Shown here piece after piece: positions 56,110 to 64,000 of a stretch of DNA of 64,000 nt. The DNA is taken from assembly GCF_004684055.1 (NCBI RefSeq), contig NZ_SRIB01000008.1:1-64000 (forward strand), in the 5' to 3' direction. The translations under genes were made by a program, and so were the position numbers. Each line of letters begins with the position of its first letter. Position 1 is the stretch's first letter. The DNA comes from Soehngenia longivitae. Its GTDB lineage: Bacteria > Bacillota > Clostridia > Tissierellales > Tissierellaceae. Below the pieces are notes generated by a model that was not told the origin of the DNA, made no database searches, and saw nothing but the letters and a program-made list of their open reading frames with translations.

Positions 56110-56845
56110 AGTCATAAAAAAACATGAGGTTGAATTAGATAGACATACTATAGAAGTAAAAGAAGTAAACGTAAAAAAAATTGAGGTTGATTCAAAAAAA
56201 GAGGACTTAAATATATACGAGAACGAAGAAAATAAAGAAGAATTTCTAGAAGCAATGTCTATAAAACAAAGAATAATAGAAGAGGCAGAAACCGAAAGGA
56301 AATATATTCTACAGAAGGCTAGTGAAGAGTTAGAAGATTTAAAAAAAAGCGCATTCGAAGAAGGATACAACAGTGGGTATGAAAAAGGTTACATTGAAGG
56401 GAAAGAAAGAGCAAAAATAGAATCCGAAAACATTAAATTAAACGCAATCAAATTATTAAAAAATGCACAAAAAGAGAGTGAAGACTTTTTAATTAACTTT
56501 AGGGAAGAAATTATAAAACTAGCAGCAACTATTGCAGAAAAAATGGCCAATATCGCTATAGATACTTCTGAAGAAAACATTATGAATATAATTCATCCTA
56601 TACTTGAAGAAATAGAAAATGCAACAAATGTTATAATAACTGTAAATCCAAGCAAATATGAGATTTTAAAGAAAAACTTGCCAAGTTTAAGAGAAAGATA
56701 TAAGCAAATAAATTTTAATGTTTTAAAAGATGCTGATATAGAGATAAACGGATGTATCATTGAATCTGGAAACAAAATAATAGATGCACAATTTAGAAAC
56801 CAAATAATATCCATCGTCAATGAATTGATTAATTCAGGTGAGTAA
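56093..56845 (+). CDS. fliH: Flagellar export stator protein FliH
   Basis: This 250-residue charged, helical protein has the GYNSGYEKGYIEGKERAK glycine-repeat segment (about 95-115) typical of FliH and a C-terminal V-ATPase-E-like domain. It controls the FliI ATPase. The ATG at 56093 follows GAGGAG inside the end of fliG; the GTG at 56063 has no ribosome binding site. Confidence 0.92.
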   Translation: MESSYRVIKKHEVELDRHTIEVKEVNVKKIEVDSKKEDLNIYENEENKEEFLEAMSIKQRIIEEAETERKYILQKASEELEDLKKSAFEEGYNSGYEKGYIEGKERAKIESENIKLNAIKLLKNAQKESEDFLINFREEIIKLAATIAEKMANIAIDTSEENIMNIIHPILEEIENATNVIITVNPSKYEILKKNLPSLRERYKQINFNVLKDADIEINGCIIESGNKIIDAQFRNQIISIVNELINSGE

Positions 56846-56848
56846 ACT

Positions 56849-58165
56849 ATGATAATAGATTTTGATAATTTAACTAATGCAGTTAAGAACAAAGAACATT
56901 ACTTAGTTATGGGAAAAGTGACAGAAGTAATAGGACTTATAATCAAAGTAGAAGGTATAGAAGCATTCATTGGAGAAGTATGTGAAATTATCATAAGATC
57001 AACTAAAACCATTGTATTAGCTGAAGTAGTAGGGTTTAAGGACGACTGTGTTCTGCTAATGCCATTAGATGAAATAAGTGGGATCGGACCTGGCTGTCTT
57101 GTTAAGCCTACAGGTAAGAAACTAAGTATAAAAATAAGTGATGATTTATTAGGGCACACTCTTGATGGACTTGGAAGACCACTTGATAGAAAATTAAAAA
57201 TAAATGGCGAGTTTTACAATGTTGATAGAGAACCTCCTAATCCATTTGACAGGAGAAGAATATCTACCATAATGAGTACTGGAGTTAAAGCAATAGATGG
57301 GATATTAACTTGTGGAGAAGGGCAAAGAGTTGGGATTTTCTCAGGAAGTGGAGTCGGGAAGAGCACACTTTTAGGGATGATAGCTAGATATTGTGAGGCA
57401 GATGTAAATGTCATTGGACTAATTGGAGAAAGAGGAAGAGAAGTGCTTGAATTCATACAAAAAGATTTAGGCATAGACGGTTATAAAAAAAGTGTTGTGG
57501 TTTGTGCAACATCTGATCAACCACCACTTGTTAGACTCAAAGGCGCATTTGTAGCGACAGCAATAGCAGAGTATTTCAGAGACCAAGGGAAAAAAGTAAT
57601 GCTTATGATGGACTCTGTAACGAGATTTGCAATGGCACAAAGAGAGATAGGCCTTGCAACTGGAGAACCACCCTCGACAAAGGGATATACTCCGTCCGTA
57701 TTTGCATTATTGCCGAAGTTATTGGAGCGAAGTGGAATGAGTAAAGATGGTTCCATAACAGCATTTTATACTGTCCTTGTAGAAGGAGATGATATGAATG
57801 ATCCGATAGCAGACGCAGTTAGAGGAATATTAGATGGGCACATCATTTTATCAAGAGAAATTGCTGCAAAAAATCACTTTCCGTCTATAGACATACAAAA
57901 TAGTATTAGTAGAGTCATGAAAGAAATAGTGGCAGAAAATCATTACTCTTTAGCTGGAGAACTTAAGGAAAATGTAGCAATTTATAAGGATTCAGAAGAC
58001 TTGATTAACATCGGAGCATATGTCAAGGGAAGCAATTTAAAGATAGATAGGGCGGTTGCTTTAAATTCTAAGATAAACTCATTTTTAAAACAAAACATTA
58101 CCGAAAGTTATACATTTGATGAAACGCTTGACTTGTTAGTAAATAGTTTAAATATAGATAATTAG
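56849..58165 (+). CDS. fliI: Flagellum-specific export ATPase FliI
   Basis: This 438-residue F1-beta-like ATPase has Walker A SGSGVGKS (165-172), Walker B VMLMMDSVTRFA and the GEPPSTKGYTPSVFALLP segment. It powers loading of substrates to the flagellar type III export gate and lies 3 bases after fliH. Confidence 0.96.
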   Translation: MIIDFDNLTNAVKNKEHYLVMGKVTEVIGLIIKVEGIEAFIGEVCEIIIRSTKTIVLAEVVGFKDDCVLLMPLDEISGIGPGCLVKPTGKKLSIKISDDLLGHTLDGLGRPLDRKLKINGEFYNVDREPPNPFDRRRISTIMSTGVKAIDGILTCGEGQRVGIFSGSGVGKSTLLGMIARYCEADVNVIGLIGERGREVLEFIQKDLGIDGYKKSVVVCATSDQPPLVRLKGAFVATAIAEYFRDQGKKVMLMMDSVTRFAMAQREIGLATGEPPSTKGYTPSVFALLPKLLERSGMSKDGSITAFYTVLVEGDDMNDPIADAVRGILDGHIILSREIAAKNHFPSIDIQNSISRVMKEIVAENHYSLAGELKENVAIYKDSEDLINIGAYVKGSNLKIDRAVALNSKINSFLKQNITESYTFDETLDLLVNSLNIDN

Positions 58166-58176
58166 AGGGGCTTACA

Positions 58177-58611
58177 ATGGAAAATTATATCTTTTCAATG
58201 GAAAAAGTACTTGATTATAGAGAAGACATTGAAAAATTAAAAAGAGAAGAATTTGCAAAAATTAACTTAGAGATTTCACAGCTAGAAATAGAGATAGCTA
58301 AGATAAATATAGAATTAAAAGAGATAAATGAAAAAATATTTAAAATTCAAAATGCAAATGAATTATTCCAAATGCAATTGTATAGAGAAGCATTAGAAGA
58401 AAAATTGGAAATACAGAAATTACTCTTGAGCGAAAAAAGAAAGGCTTTAGAAGATAAAAGAGTAGAACTCACAAAAGCTCAAGCGGATAAAAAAATTATG
58501 GAAAAGCTCAAAGAAAAGGATTATTCCCAGTTTATGTACAAAAAGAATTTAAAAGAACAAAAAGAACTAGATGAATTTTCTGTCATGAAATTCAAACACG
58601 CTAAAAATTAA
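58177..58611 (+). CDS. fliJ: Flagellar export chaperone FliJ
   Basis: This 144-residue, nearly all coiled-coil protein begins FSMEKVLDYREDIEK, the FliJ pattern. It sits in the FliI ring like the gamma subunit of F1-ATPase. Confidence 0.9.
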   Translation: MENYIFSMEKVLDYREDIEKLKREEFAKINLEISQLEIEIAKINIELKEINEKIFKIQNANELFQMQLYREALEEKLEIQKLLLSEKRKALEDKRVELTKAQADKKIMEKLKEKDYSQFMYKKNLKEQKELDEFSVMKFKHAKN

Positions 58612-58645
58612 TTTTTAGATAAATAAAAAAAGGGGAGGTGATAAA

Positions 58646-59893
58646 ATGGAAATAAATAGGATTGATCTTAATACAAATAATAATAAAATAAGCAATGATG
58701 TTTTCGATACATCAGAAGAATTTAAATCAGTATTGAAAGATTTTGTTTTAAACAACAAAGATATAAAGAAGTCAGAGAAAGATAAAAATACGTTAGATGG
58801 AGATTTAGAAAATGAAGAAACTAAAGAAACTAAATCTGAGGTAATTGACTTAGATATAACTAGCATTTTAGCTCTATTTAATAACTTCAATTTAGCTAAA
58901 GCAAGTGATAGTTCATTAGATATAAATATATCTGATAAGCTAGATGAACTAATTTCGATTGAAGGTAACACAATTTTAAATATGTCAAAAGCAAATGATT
59001 TAGAAAATATTCCAATTGTGCTAAATGCTGACATAGGATTAGCGGAAAATTCTGATCAGAAAGAGGAAAAATTGATTTTTCTAGAAGATATCAACATAAA
59101 AAAAGACACTACAATTAAAGGACTACTCGGGGAATATGAAAAATTAAATATAAAAACCAATAAAGACCCTTCTGATGAGAAAATCACTGATAAAGTCAAT
59201 AAGGAAAGTATTATTTTAAAGACTCAATTTTCAGAAGAAGAAAACAAAGGAACTATTGGATTTAGAGAAAAGGAAAGTTTAGATTTAAAAAATCTAGATA
59301 AACAATTCAATAAAGAATTAGATGTATCAAAGCATGAAATTGAAGGGGAATTAAAGCTAGATATTCAAGTGCAAAAGGGAACAGTCGATATTTCTAATAC
59401 AAATCTGGGAATTAACAACGTAAAAAGTGCAACTATGGGATATAACAATTTAGAGTCGATAAAGCAAGCAATAATCGATATACAAAAACCAAAAACAGAA
59501 GGTGAGAGCACATTTATAAATATAAGGCTTAAACCAGATAGCTTAGGTCAACTTAATATCAACTTAAAAATAGAAAAAGGAGACCTAAAAGCTATCATGT
59601 TAGTGCAAAATGAGAGCACAAAATCTGCAATTCTTAATCAGATTGATGAACTCTCAAACAGCCTGTTAAAGCAAAATATCACGATTTCAAAATTTGAAGT
59701 AAAGGTTGTGAATGACAATTTAAATTTTGATTTTACTAAGAACCAATCAAACTTTAATTTTGATTCAAACAACAATTCTAACGACAGGCAAAATAAATAT
59801 TATTGGAATAAAACAACAAGAGAGGAAATAGAAACAGTAAAGATTTTACAGTACAAAGATTACAATGAATCAGGTGTAAATATTCTCGCATAG
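58646..59893 (+). CDS. fliK: Hook-length control protein FliK
   Basis: This 415-residue protein has a long, acidic, Asn/Lys-rich variable part (about 1-270) and the conserved Flg_hook domain (about 280-370; INIRLKPDSLGQLNINLKIE). It measures the hook and switches the export gate to filament proteins. The start follows GGGGAGGTG. Confidence 0.9.
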   Translation: MEINRIDLNTNNNKISNDVFDTSEEFKSVLKDFVLNNKDIKKSEKDKNTLDGDLENEETKETKSEVIDLDITSILALFNNFNLAKASDSSLDINISDKLDELISIEGNTILNMSKANDLENIPIVLNADIGLAENSDQKEEKLIFLEDINIKKDTTIKGLLGEYEKLNIKTNKDPSDEKITDKVNKESIILKTQFSEEENKGTIGFREKESLDLKNLDKQFNKELDVSKHEIEGELKLDIQVQKGTVDISNTNLGINNVKSATMGYNNLESIKQAIIDIQKPKTEGESTFINIRLKPDSLGQLNINLKIEKGDLKAIMLVQNESTKSAILNQIDELSNSLLKQNITISKFEVKVVNDNLNFDFTKNQSNFNFDSNNNSNDRQNKYYWNKTTREEIETVKILQYKDYNESGVNILA

Positions 59894-59904
59894 GAGGTGG
59901 GAAA

Positions 59905-60300
59905 ATGGAAATAATAGGAGTAAACAATATAACAAACACAAATGCTGTTAATAATAAATCTTTATCAATCGATGATTTCTTAAAAATCATGGCAGCAGAA
60001 ATAAAAAATCAAAATGTATCAGGGGATGAAAGTGGGGGAGGCAGCAAAACAGATTATTTGACGCAAATGGCTCAATTTAGCATGCTTGAACAGCTAAATC
60101 AGATATATGAATCAATTAACCAAGTGAACATGTTAAATCAAGCAAGGCTAGTGGGAAAAGAAGTAAAAATTTATTCTGAAGAAGGAGACATCGTTGGAAT
60201 TGTTGAGAAAGTTAAATTTGCTAACAACAATGTATACCTTCAAATAGATCAAAAAGACTACCCAATAGGTTTATTAGTAGAAGTATCAAATGAGGGATAA
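59905..60300 (+). CDS. flgD: Hook cap protein FlgD
   Basis: This 131-residue protein has the FlgD N-terminal motif SLSIDDFLKIMAAEIKNQNV and TDYLTQMAQFSMLEQL, but lacks the Ig-like C-terminal domains of enterobacterial FlgD (about 230 residues), as is usual in Firmicutes. It caps the growing hook. Confidence 0.93.
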   Translation: MEIIGVNNITNTNAVNNKSLSIDDFLKIMAAEIKNQNVSGDESGGGSKTDYLTQMAQFSMLEQLNQIYESINQVNMLNQARLVGKEVKIYSEEGDIVGIVEKVKFANNNVYLQIDQKDYPIGLLVEVSNEG

Positions 60301-60302
60301 AT

Positions 60303-60671
60303 ATGGATATAAAAATTCAAAACAATTACCAAATAAAAAATGAAGTAAATAAAACAAAGCACTCTGATACTGAAAATCTAAATTTTAAAGAGATTCTCAA
60401 TGAAACAATAAAAGCTAATAAAGAAGTCAATATATCTAATCATGCACTCCAGAGAATGAATGAAAGAGGAGTGAGATTAAATAGCAGGGATATTGAAAAT
60501 TTAAATACAGCAATAAATAAGCTTGAAGAAAAAGGAGCAAAAGAAAGCTTGATTCTTTATAAAGATTTGGCTTTCATAGCAAGTATAACAAATAGGACAA
60601 TTATAACTTCTATGAACAATTCTGAAGTTTCAATTGTGACAAATATTGATAGCACAATGATAGTTAAGTAA
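60303..60671 (+). CDS. Flagellar operon protein, TIGR02530 family
   Basis: This 122-residue protein has the conserved core ISNHALQRMNERGVRLNSRDI and LAFIASITNRTIIT, found between flgD and flgE in Firmicutes flagellar operons. Its exact role is not known. It starts 2 bases after flgD. Confidence 0.88.
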   Translation: MDIKIQNNYQIKNEVNKTKHSDTENLNFKEILNETIKANKEVNISNHALQRMNERGVRLNSRDIENLNTAINKLEEKGAKESLILYKDLAFIASITNRTIITSMNNSEVSIVTNIDSTMIVK

Positions 60672-60721
60672 TGGCTGGACCTTATGGGAGCCATAAATTC
60701 GCAGACTGACTGAAGCGAATT
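60671..60721 (+). other. Two tandem hairpins before flgE
   Basis: ATGGCT...AGCCAT (60671-60694, loop GGACCTTATGGG) is followed after one base by AATTCGC...GCGAATT (60696-60721, 12-nt loop). They end 7 bases before the AGGGGG ribosome binding site of flgE. The first loop exposes GGA, the core of CsrA-binding sites, so translational control of hook protein by CsrA or another RNA-binding factor is possible (inference). Confidence 0.5.
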
Positions 60722-60740
60722 AATAAAAGGGGGATTACAA

Positions 60741-61667
60741 ATGTTAAGGTCATTATATTCCGGTGTAAATGGAATGAAGGGATTTCAAACTAAGATGGAC
60801 GTTTTAGCAAATAACATAGCAAATGTAAATACGACGGCATATAAATCCAGCAGGGTGAGATTTCAAGACATGCTAAGCCAAACTATGGCAAATGCACAAA
60901 GCCCTTCAACAAATGGGCTAGGTGGTATCAATGGAAAACAAGTTGGGTTAGGAGTTAAAGTAGGCGCAATAGACATGATGATGACAGATGGAGCACTGCA
61001 ACCTACAAATAGAGGTTTGGACTTTGCAATTGAGGGCGAAGGATTTTTTGCAGTATCACCTGATAATAATGGTAACACTAAATATTACACAAGAGATGGA
61101 GCTTTCTTTACTGATTACGAAGGAAATCTTGTAAATTCTAATGGAGAAAGAGTTTTGGGATATATCGTAAATGGTATGACAAAGAATCCTACTACAAATG
61201 TTTATAGTTATACTACACCAGCAACATTGAATGCTCCGAATGGAATTAATGATTTAGATAAATTAAAACCATTGGTCATACCTGAAAAAATATTAGTTGG
61301 AGCAAGTACATTAGATTTAGAAAGTTATTCAATAGATGGATCTGGGCAAATAATTGGAGTATATAGTGATGGGAAATCATATCTACTTGGGCAGATAGGA
61401 GTAGTTGGGTTTAACAATCCTGAGGGTTTAGAAAAAATCGGCAATAACAACTATGTTGCCTCGAACAACTCTGGAATGCCTGAAGTGGGAATTGCTGGGC
61501 AAAAAGGCTTAGGAGTTATCAGACAAGGCTTTCTTGAAATGTCAAATGTAGATTTAGCCAATGAATTTACAGAAATGATAATTGCCAGTAGAGCTTACCA
61601 AGCAAATTCAAGAAGCATCACAACATCTGATGAAATGCTTCAAGAGTTAATCAATCTTAAGAGATAA
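60741..61667 (+). CDS. flgE: Flagellar hook protein FlgE
   Basis: This 308-residue axial protein has MLRSLYSGVNGMKGFQTKMD and NNIANVNTTAYKSSR at the N-terminus and ANEFTEMIIASRAYQANSRSIT at the C-terminus. The start is like Bacillus FlgE/FlgG. It sits in the hook position after flgD, so it is called FlgE rather than FlgG. Confidence 0.9.
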   Translation: MLRSLYSGVNGMKGFQTKMDVLANNIANVNTTAYKSSRVRFQDMLSQTMANAQSPSTNGLGGINGKQVGLGVKVGAIDMMMTDGALQPTNRGLDFAIEGEGFFAVSPDNNGNTKYYTRDGAFFTDYEGNLVNSNGERVLGYIVNGMTKNPTTNVYSYTTPATLNAPNGINDLDKLKPLVIPEKILVGASTLDLESYSIDGSGQIIGVYSDGKSYLLGQIGVVGFNNPEGLEKIGNNNYVASNNSGMPEVGIAGQKGLGVIRQGFLEMSNVDLANEFTEMIIASRAYQANSRSITTSDEMLQELINLKR

Positions 61668-61678
61668 TAATTTAAAAA

Positions 61679-61705
61679 GCATCTTAGGCTTTTTGCCTAA
61701 GATGC
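61679..61705 (-). terminator. Strong hairpin between flgE and swrD, terminator-like on the minus strand
   Basis: An 11-bp perfect stem GCATCTTAGGC/GCCTAAGATGC with a five-T loop. On the plus strand GAATTGG follows, with no U-tract; on the minus strand TTTTTAAATTATT follows, so it would end antisense transcription. On the plus strand it may instead protect mRNA ends or split the operon by processing. Confidence 0.6.
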
Positions 61706-61720
61706 GAATTGGAGGATAAT

Positions 61721-62008
61721 ATGATTAAACTAACTGCGATTAATGGAAGCCCGTATTATTTGAATTGTGATTTAATATATAAAATTGAAGCAGCTTCAGA
61801 TACTATTGTTACGCTTGTTGATGGTAAGATATTAAGAGTGAATGAACCACCAGAGCAGATAGTTGAAGAAATTATAGAATACAAGCAAAAGATATTTTCA
61901 AAAATTCCGGAGGTTAGTTATGAAGAAGAATTTAGTACCAACAATGGGCTTAATAGCGGGGATGGCTCTGATAATATGGTCGATCTTACTGAGCGGGAAC
62001 ATAAATAA
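61721..62008 (+). CDS. swrD: Swarming motility protein SwrD (FlbD), extended
   Basis: This 95-residue protein has the FlbD/SwrD core MIKLTAINGSPYYLNCDLIYKIE and the TLVDGKILRV strand. The family normally has about 65-75 residues; here the last 29 codons run into motA, an 89-base overlap in a different frame. It promotes motor torque by helping MotAB in Bacillus. ATG 61721 follows GGAGGA. Confidence 0.88.
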   Translation: MIKLTAINGSPYYLNCDLIYKIEAASDTIVTLVDGKILRVNEPPEQIVEEIIEYKQKIFSKIPEVSYEEEFSTNNGLNSGDGSDNMVDLTEREHK

Positions 62009-62741
62009 TTTTGTTGACATTCCATCGGTTATCATAACAGTATTTGGATCTTTTAGTGCTCTTTTAATTAGTTTCCCATTTAAAACACTAAAAAACATTC
62101 CAAATGTTTTAAAAATGCTTCTAAGCTCGCCAGGGAATGAAAGAACAGAGCTTGTAAGTTTATTTGCTGAATTATCTAGGAAGGCAAGAAAAGACGGGTT
62201 ATTAGCATTGGAAGATGAATTAGATAAAATCAACAATCCATTTTTAGTATCAGGGTTACAACTCGTCATCGATGGTGTAGAACCTGATAGCATAAGAGAC
62301 ATATTGGAGTTAAAAGCAGAAACAATAGAAAGAAGACATTCAACAGGGCAAGCTGTATTTTTAAAGTGGAGTGAATTAGCGCCTGCATTTGGAATGCTCG
62401 GCACTTTAATTGGACTTATAATAATGCTTGCTCAGCTAGATGATCCAAGCACAATTGGAATTGGTATGGCTACAGCACTCGTAACAACTTTTTATGGCTC
62501 TTTAATGGCAAATTTAGTATTCATACCCATAGCATCAAATTTAAAAGTTCAGACAGATGAAGAACTTTTTACTGCACAGATGATCATAGAAGGAGTTTTG
62601 GAAATACAAGCAGGAACTAATCCGAGATTACTTGAAGAAAAACTATTACTATATTTAAATCCTAAAGACAGAAATAATTCTAAAAAGACCAATAAAGGGA
62701 CTGAAAATGAAAAGTCGAACGAGGCGATAAACAATGGCTAG
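61920..62741 (+). CDS. motA: Flagellar motor stator protein MotA
   Basis: This 273-residue membrane protein with four helices has the MotA/ExbB core (FGMLGTLIGLIIMLAQLDD) and the cytoplasmic loop ERRHSTGQAVF. It forms the ion channel of the stator with MotB. The start follows GGAGG inside the swrD frame. Confidence 0.95.
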   Translation: MKKNLVPTMGLIAGMALIIWSILLSGNINNFVDIPSVIITVFGSFSALLISFPFKTLKNIPNVLKMLLSSPGNERTELVSLFAELSRKARKDGLLALEDELDKINNPFLVSGLQLVIDGVEPDSIRDILELKAETIERRHSTGQAVFLKWSELAPAFGMLGTLIGLIIMLAQLDDPSTIGIGMATALVTTFYGSLMANLVFIPIASNLKVQTDEELFTAQMIIEGVLEIQAGTNPRLLEEKLLLYLNPKDRNNSKKTNKGTENEKSNEAINNG

Positions 62742-63501
62742 AAAGAAATTGGGGAAAAAAGATGAAGCGGGTGGATCACCATCATGGCTAACTACTTATT
62801 CAGATCTTATGTCATTGCTTTTAACTTTTTTTATACTACTTTATTCAATGTCAAATATTGATGCTCAAAAATTTAAAAATATTGCTTATTCATTACAAGC
62901 TGCACTTTCTGGGAGAGGAAGTGATTATATATTCGATGAAGACGGTTCAAATGACAATTCATTACCTCCAATATCCGAAGAAGATAAAGAGGGAGAAGAC
63001 ATAATAGAAGATGAATCTATTTTGAATGAACCCATTTCACCAAATATAGTGGAGATGTACAATAAGGTATCAGAATACCTAGATGAAAATAATTTGGGGG
63101 CTGATGTTTCTGTAAAGATGCAATCGGAAGGAGTATTTGTTGAAATAAAAGACGCAATATTATTTGAACCGGGGAGTGCAGAACTGAAAGACTCAGGAAT
63201 CGAGTTGTTAGACAAATTAGAAGGCTTATTAAGCGATTTTGATAATAAAATAGTAGTGGAGGGGCATACTGACAATGTTCCATCAAGAACATATCTATAT
63301 CCCACTAATTGGGAGCTATCTACAGCAAGAGCAGTTTCAGTCTTGAGGTATCTAACAGAACAAAAGGGGATAGATCCAAAAAGACTTTCAGCAAGAGGAT
63401 ATGGCGAATATTCACCAATAGCGCCAAATGACACACCTGAAAACAGAACTAAAAATAGAAGAGTAAATTTATTAATAGTATTTGAGGAGAATGTAGAATG
63501 A
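62734..63501 (+). CDS. motB: Flagellar motor stator protein MotB
   Basis: This 255-residue protein has one membrane helix carrying the ion-binding aspartate D24 (TYSDLMSLLLTFFILLYS), an acidic linker and an OmpA-like peptidoglycan-binding domain (about 130-250; VEGHTDNVPS). It anchors the stator to the wall. It overlaps motA by 8 bases and fliL by 4. Confidence 0.95.
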   Translation: MARKKLGKKDEAGGSPSWLTTYSDLMSLLLTFFILLYSMSNIDAQKFKNIAYSLQAALSGRGSDYIFDEDGSNDNSLPPISEEDKEGEDIIEDESILNEPISPNIVEMYNKVSEYLDENNLGADVSVKMQSEGVFVEIKDAILFEPGSAELKDSGIELLDKLEGLLSDFDNKIVVEGHTDNVPSRTYLYPTNWELSTARAVSVLRYLTEQKGIDPKRLSARGYGEYSPIAPNDTPENRTKNRRVNLLIVFEENVE

Positions 63502-63962
63502 CAGAGCCTACGAAAAATGCTAAGAAGAAAAGACCTAAATTGAAAATTTTAATTATAATTATTTTACTCATAGTAATATTACTTCTAGGAGGATTTATTT
63601 ATCTTCAAGTAACTGACACTACAATAGCTGATATTATGGAATCATTTAACAAAGAAGAACAATTAACTATGAGTCTTGACGAATTTCTTGTAAATTTGAA
63701 ATCACCTGCAAATATGAGAAATTACTTAAAAGTTAAGATTAGTCTTATGTATACGGATAGTTCTAAGACAGAAATGCTCACAGCAAATACTAGTAAAATT
63801 AGAGACATCATTTTAGACAATTTAAGAGGGCGAGGATATGAAGATGTCACTACAAATGAAGGCATAGATACATTGAAGAAGGATATTATTGAGGATTTAA
63901 ATAATTCTTTTGAAGAACCAATAATAAAAGAAGTATATATCACCGACATTATTGTTCAGTAG
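63498..63962 (+). CDS. fliL: Flagellar basal body-associated protein FliL
   Basis: This 154-residue protein has a short basic cytoplasmic tail, one helix (about 14-36) and a FliL extracellular domain with NLKSPANMRNYLKVKISLMY. It supports stator function around the motor. Confidence 0.93.
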   Translation: MTEPTKNAKKKRPKLKILIIIILLIVILLLGGFIYLQVTDTTIADIMESFNKEEQLTMSLDEFLVNLKSPANMRNYLKVKISLMYTDSSKTEMLTANTSKIRDIILDNLRGRGYEDVTTNEGIDTLKKDIIEDLNNSFEEPIIKEVYITDIIVQ

Positions 63963-63976
63963 AAAAGAGGAAAATC

Positions 63977-64000
63977 ATGGATATACAAATGTTACTTTCA
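63977..64000 (+). CDS. Start of next flagellar gene, cut by window edge
   Basis: An ATG at 63977 follows AAGAGGAAAA and reads MDIQMLLS up to the edge. Since fliM and fliY have already appeared upstream, the likely next gene is fliO/fliZ of the export gate, but eight residues cannot prove this. Confidence 0.4.

Noticed and set aside
58603-58620. Palindrome CTAAAAATTAATTTTTAG after fliJ as a terminator
   Set aside because: It is all A/T pairs, overlaps the fliJ stop and sits mid-operon; too weak to call.
60671-60721. Second c-di-GMP riboswitch before flgE
   Set aside because: None of the GEMM-I or GEMM-II conserved core bases are present; only two simple hairpins.

Overview
This is an AT-rich window from a motile, anaerobic-looking member of the Firmicutes. 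The type is Clostridia, probably an amino-acid fermenter near the Tissierellales/Peptostreptococcales; this placement is inferred from gene content, not from a marker gene. Supporting signs are Gram-positive flagellar gene order with FliY, FliW-CsrA, FlaG and SwrD, AGGAGG-type ribosome binding sites, lipoprotein signals, and a sigma-54/sigma-28/sigma-A promoter mix. No tRNA, rRNA, CRISPR array or insertion sequence was seen.

Layout. 1-500: a non-coding, hairpin-rich stretch. 503-3040: an ABC ATPase, a broken permease and a lipoprotein. 3122-9650: a plant-polysaccharide module in which an AraC regulator fused to a GH39 glycosidase is followed by a GPH-type sugar symporter and a GH3 beta-glycosidase. 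9655-12757: a Crp/Fnr regulator preceded by a perfect 54-bp palindrome, then DUF969-DUF979 membrane proteins with pyroglutamyl peptidase. 12798-14312: HutD-like, DUF436 and zinc-ribbon proteins.

14318-26384: the most unusual part. Three textbook -24/-12 (sigma-54) promoters and a PAS-AAA-HTH sigma-54 activator surround a short-chain dehydrogenase, a small sensor protein, two alpha/beta hydrolases, a KAS III-like enzyme whose catalytic Asn is replaced, a CoA-transferase and a complete branched-chain-amino-acid-type ABC importer. It reads as an inducible uptake and CoA-dependent breakdown pathway for an unknown small organic acid, amino acid or ketone. 26490-30461: a sulfur module (YeeE/YedE transporter, LysR regulator, CoA-disulfide reductase with rhodanese domain). 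30521-34335: an APC amino acid permease, alanine dehydrogenase and a split ThrE-type exporter.

34423-64000: chemotaxis and flagellum. Two chemoreceptors (the first behind a sigma-28 promoter) lead into cheW-cheD-cheB-cheR-cheA-cheY-cheW-fliM-fliY. A second sigma-28 promoter precedes flgM-flgN-flgK-flgL-fliW-csrA-flaG-fliD-fliS-(fliT-like). After a terminator, a sigma-A promoter and a c-di-GMP-I riboswitch precede the basal-body/hook operon flgB-flgC-fliE-F-G-H-I-J-K-flgD-(TIGR02530)-flgE-swrD-motA-motB-fliL, which runs off the right edge. The riboswitch P1 helix is followed directly by a U-tract, so c-di-GMP probably shuts the early flagellar operon off, linking second-messenger level to motility.
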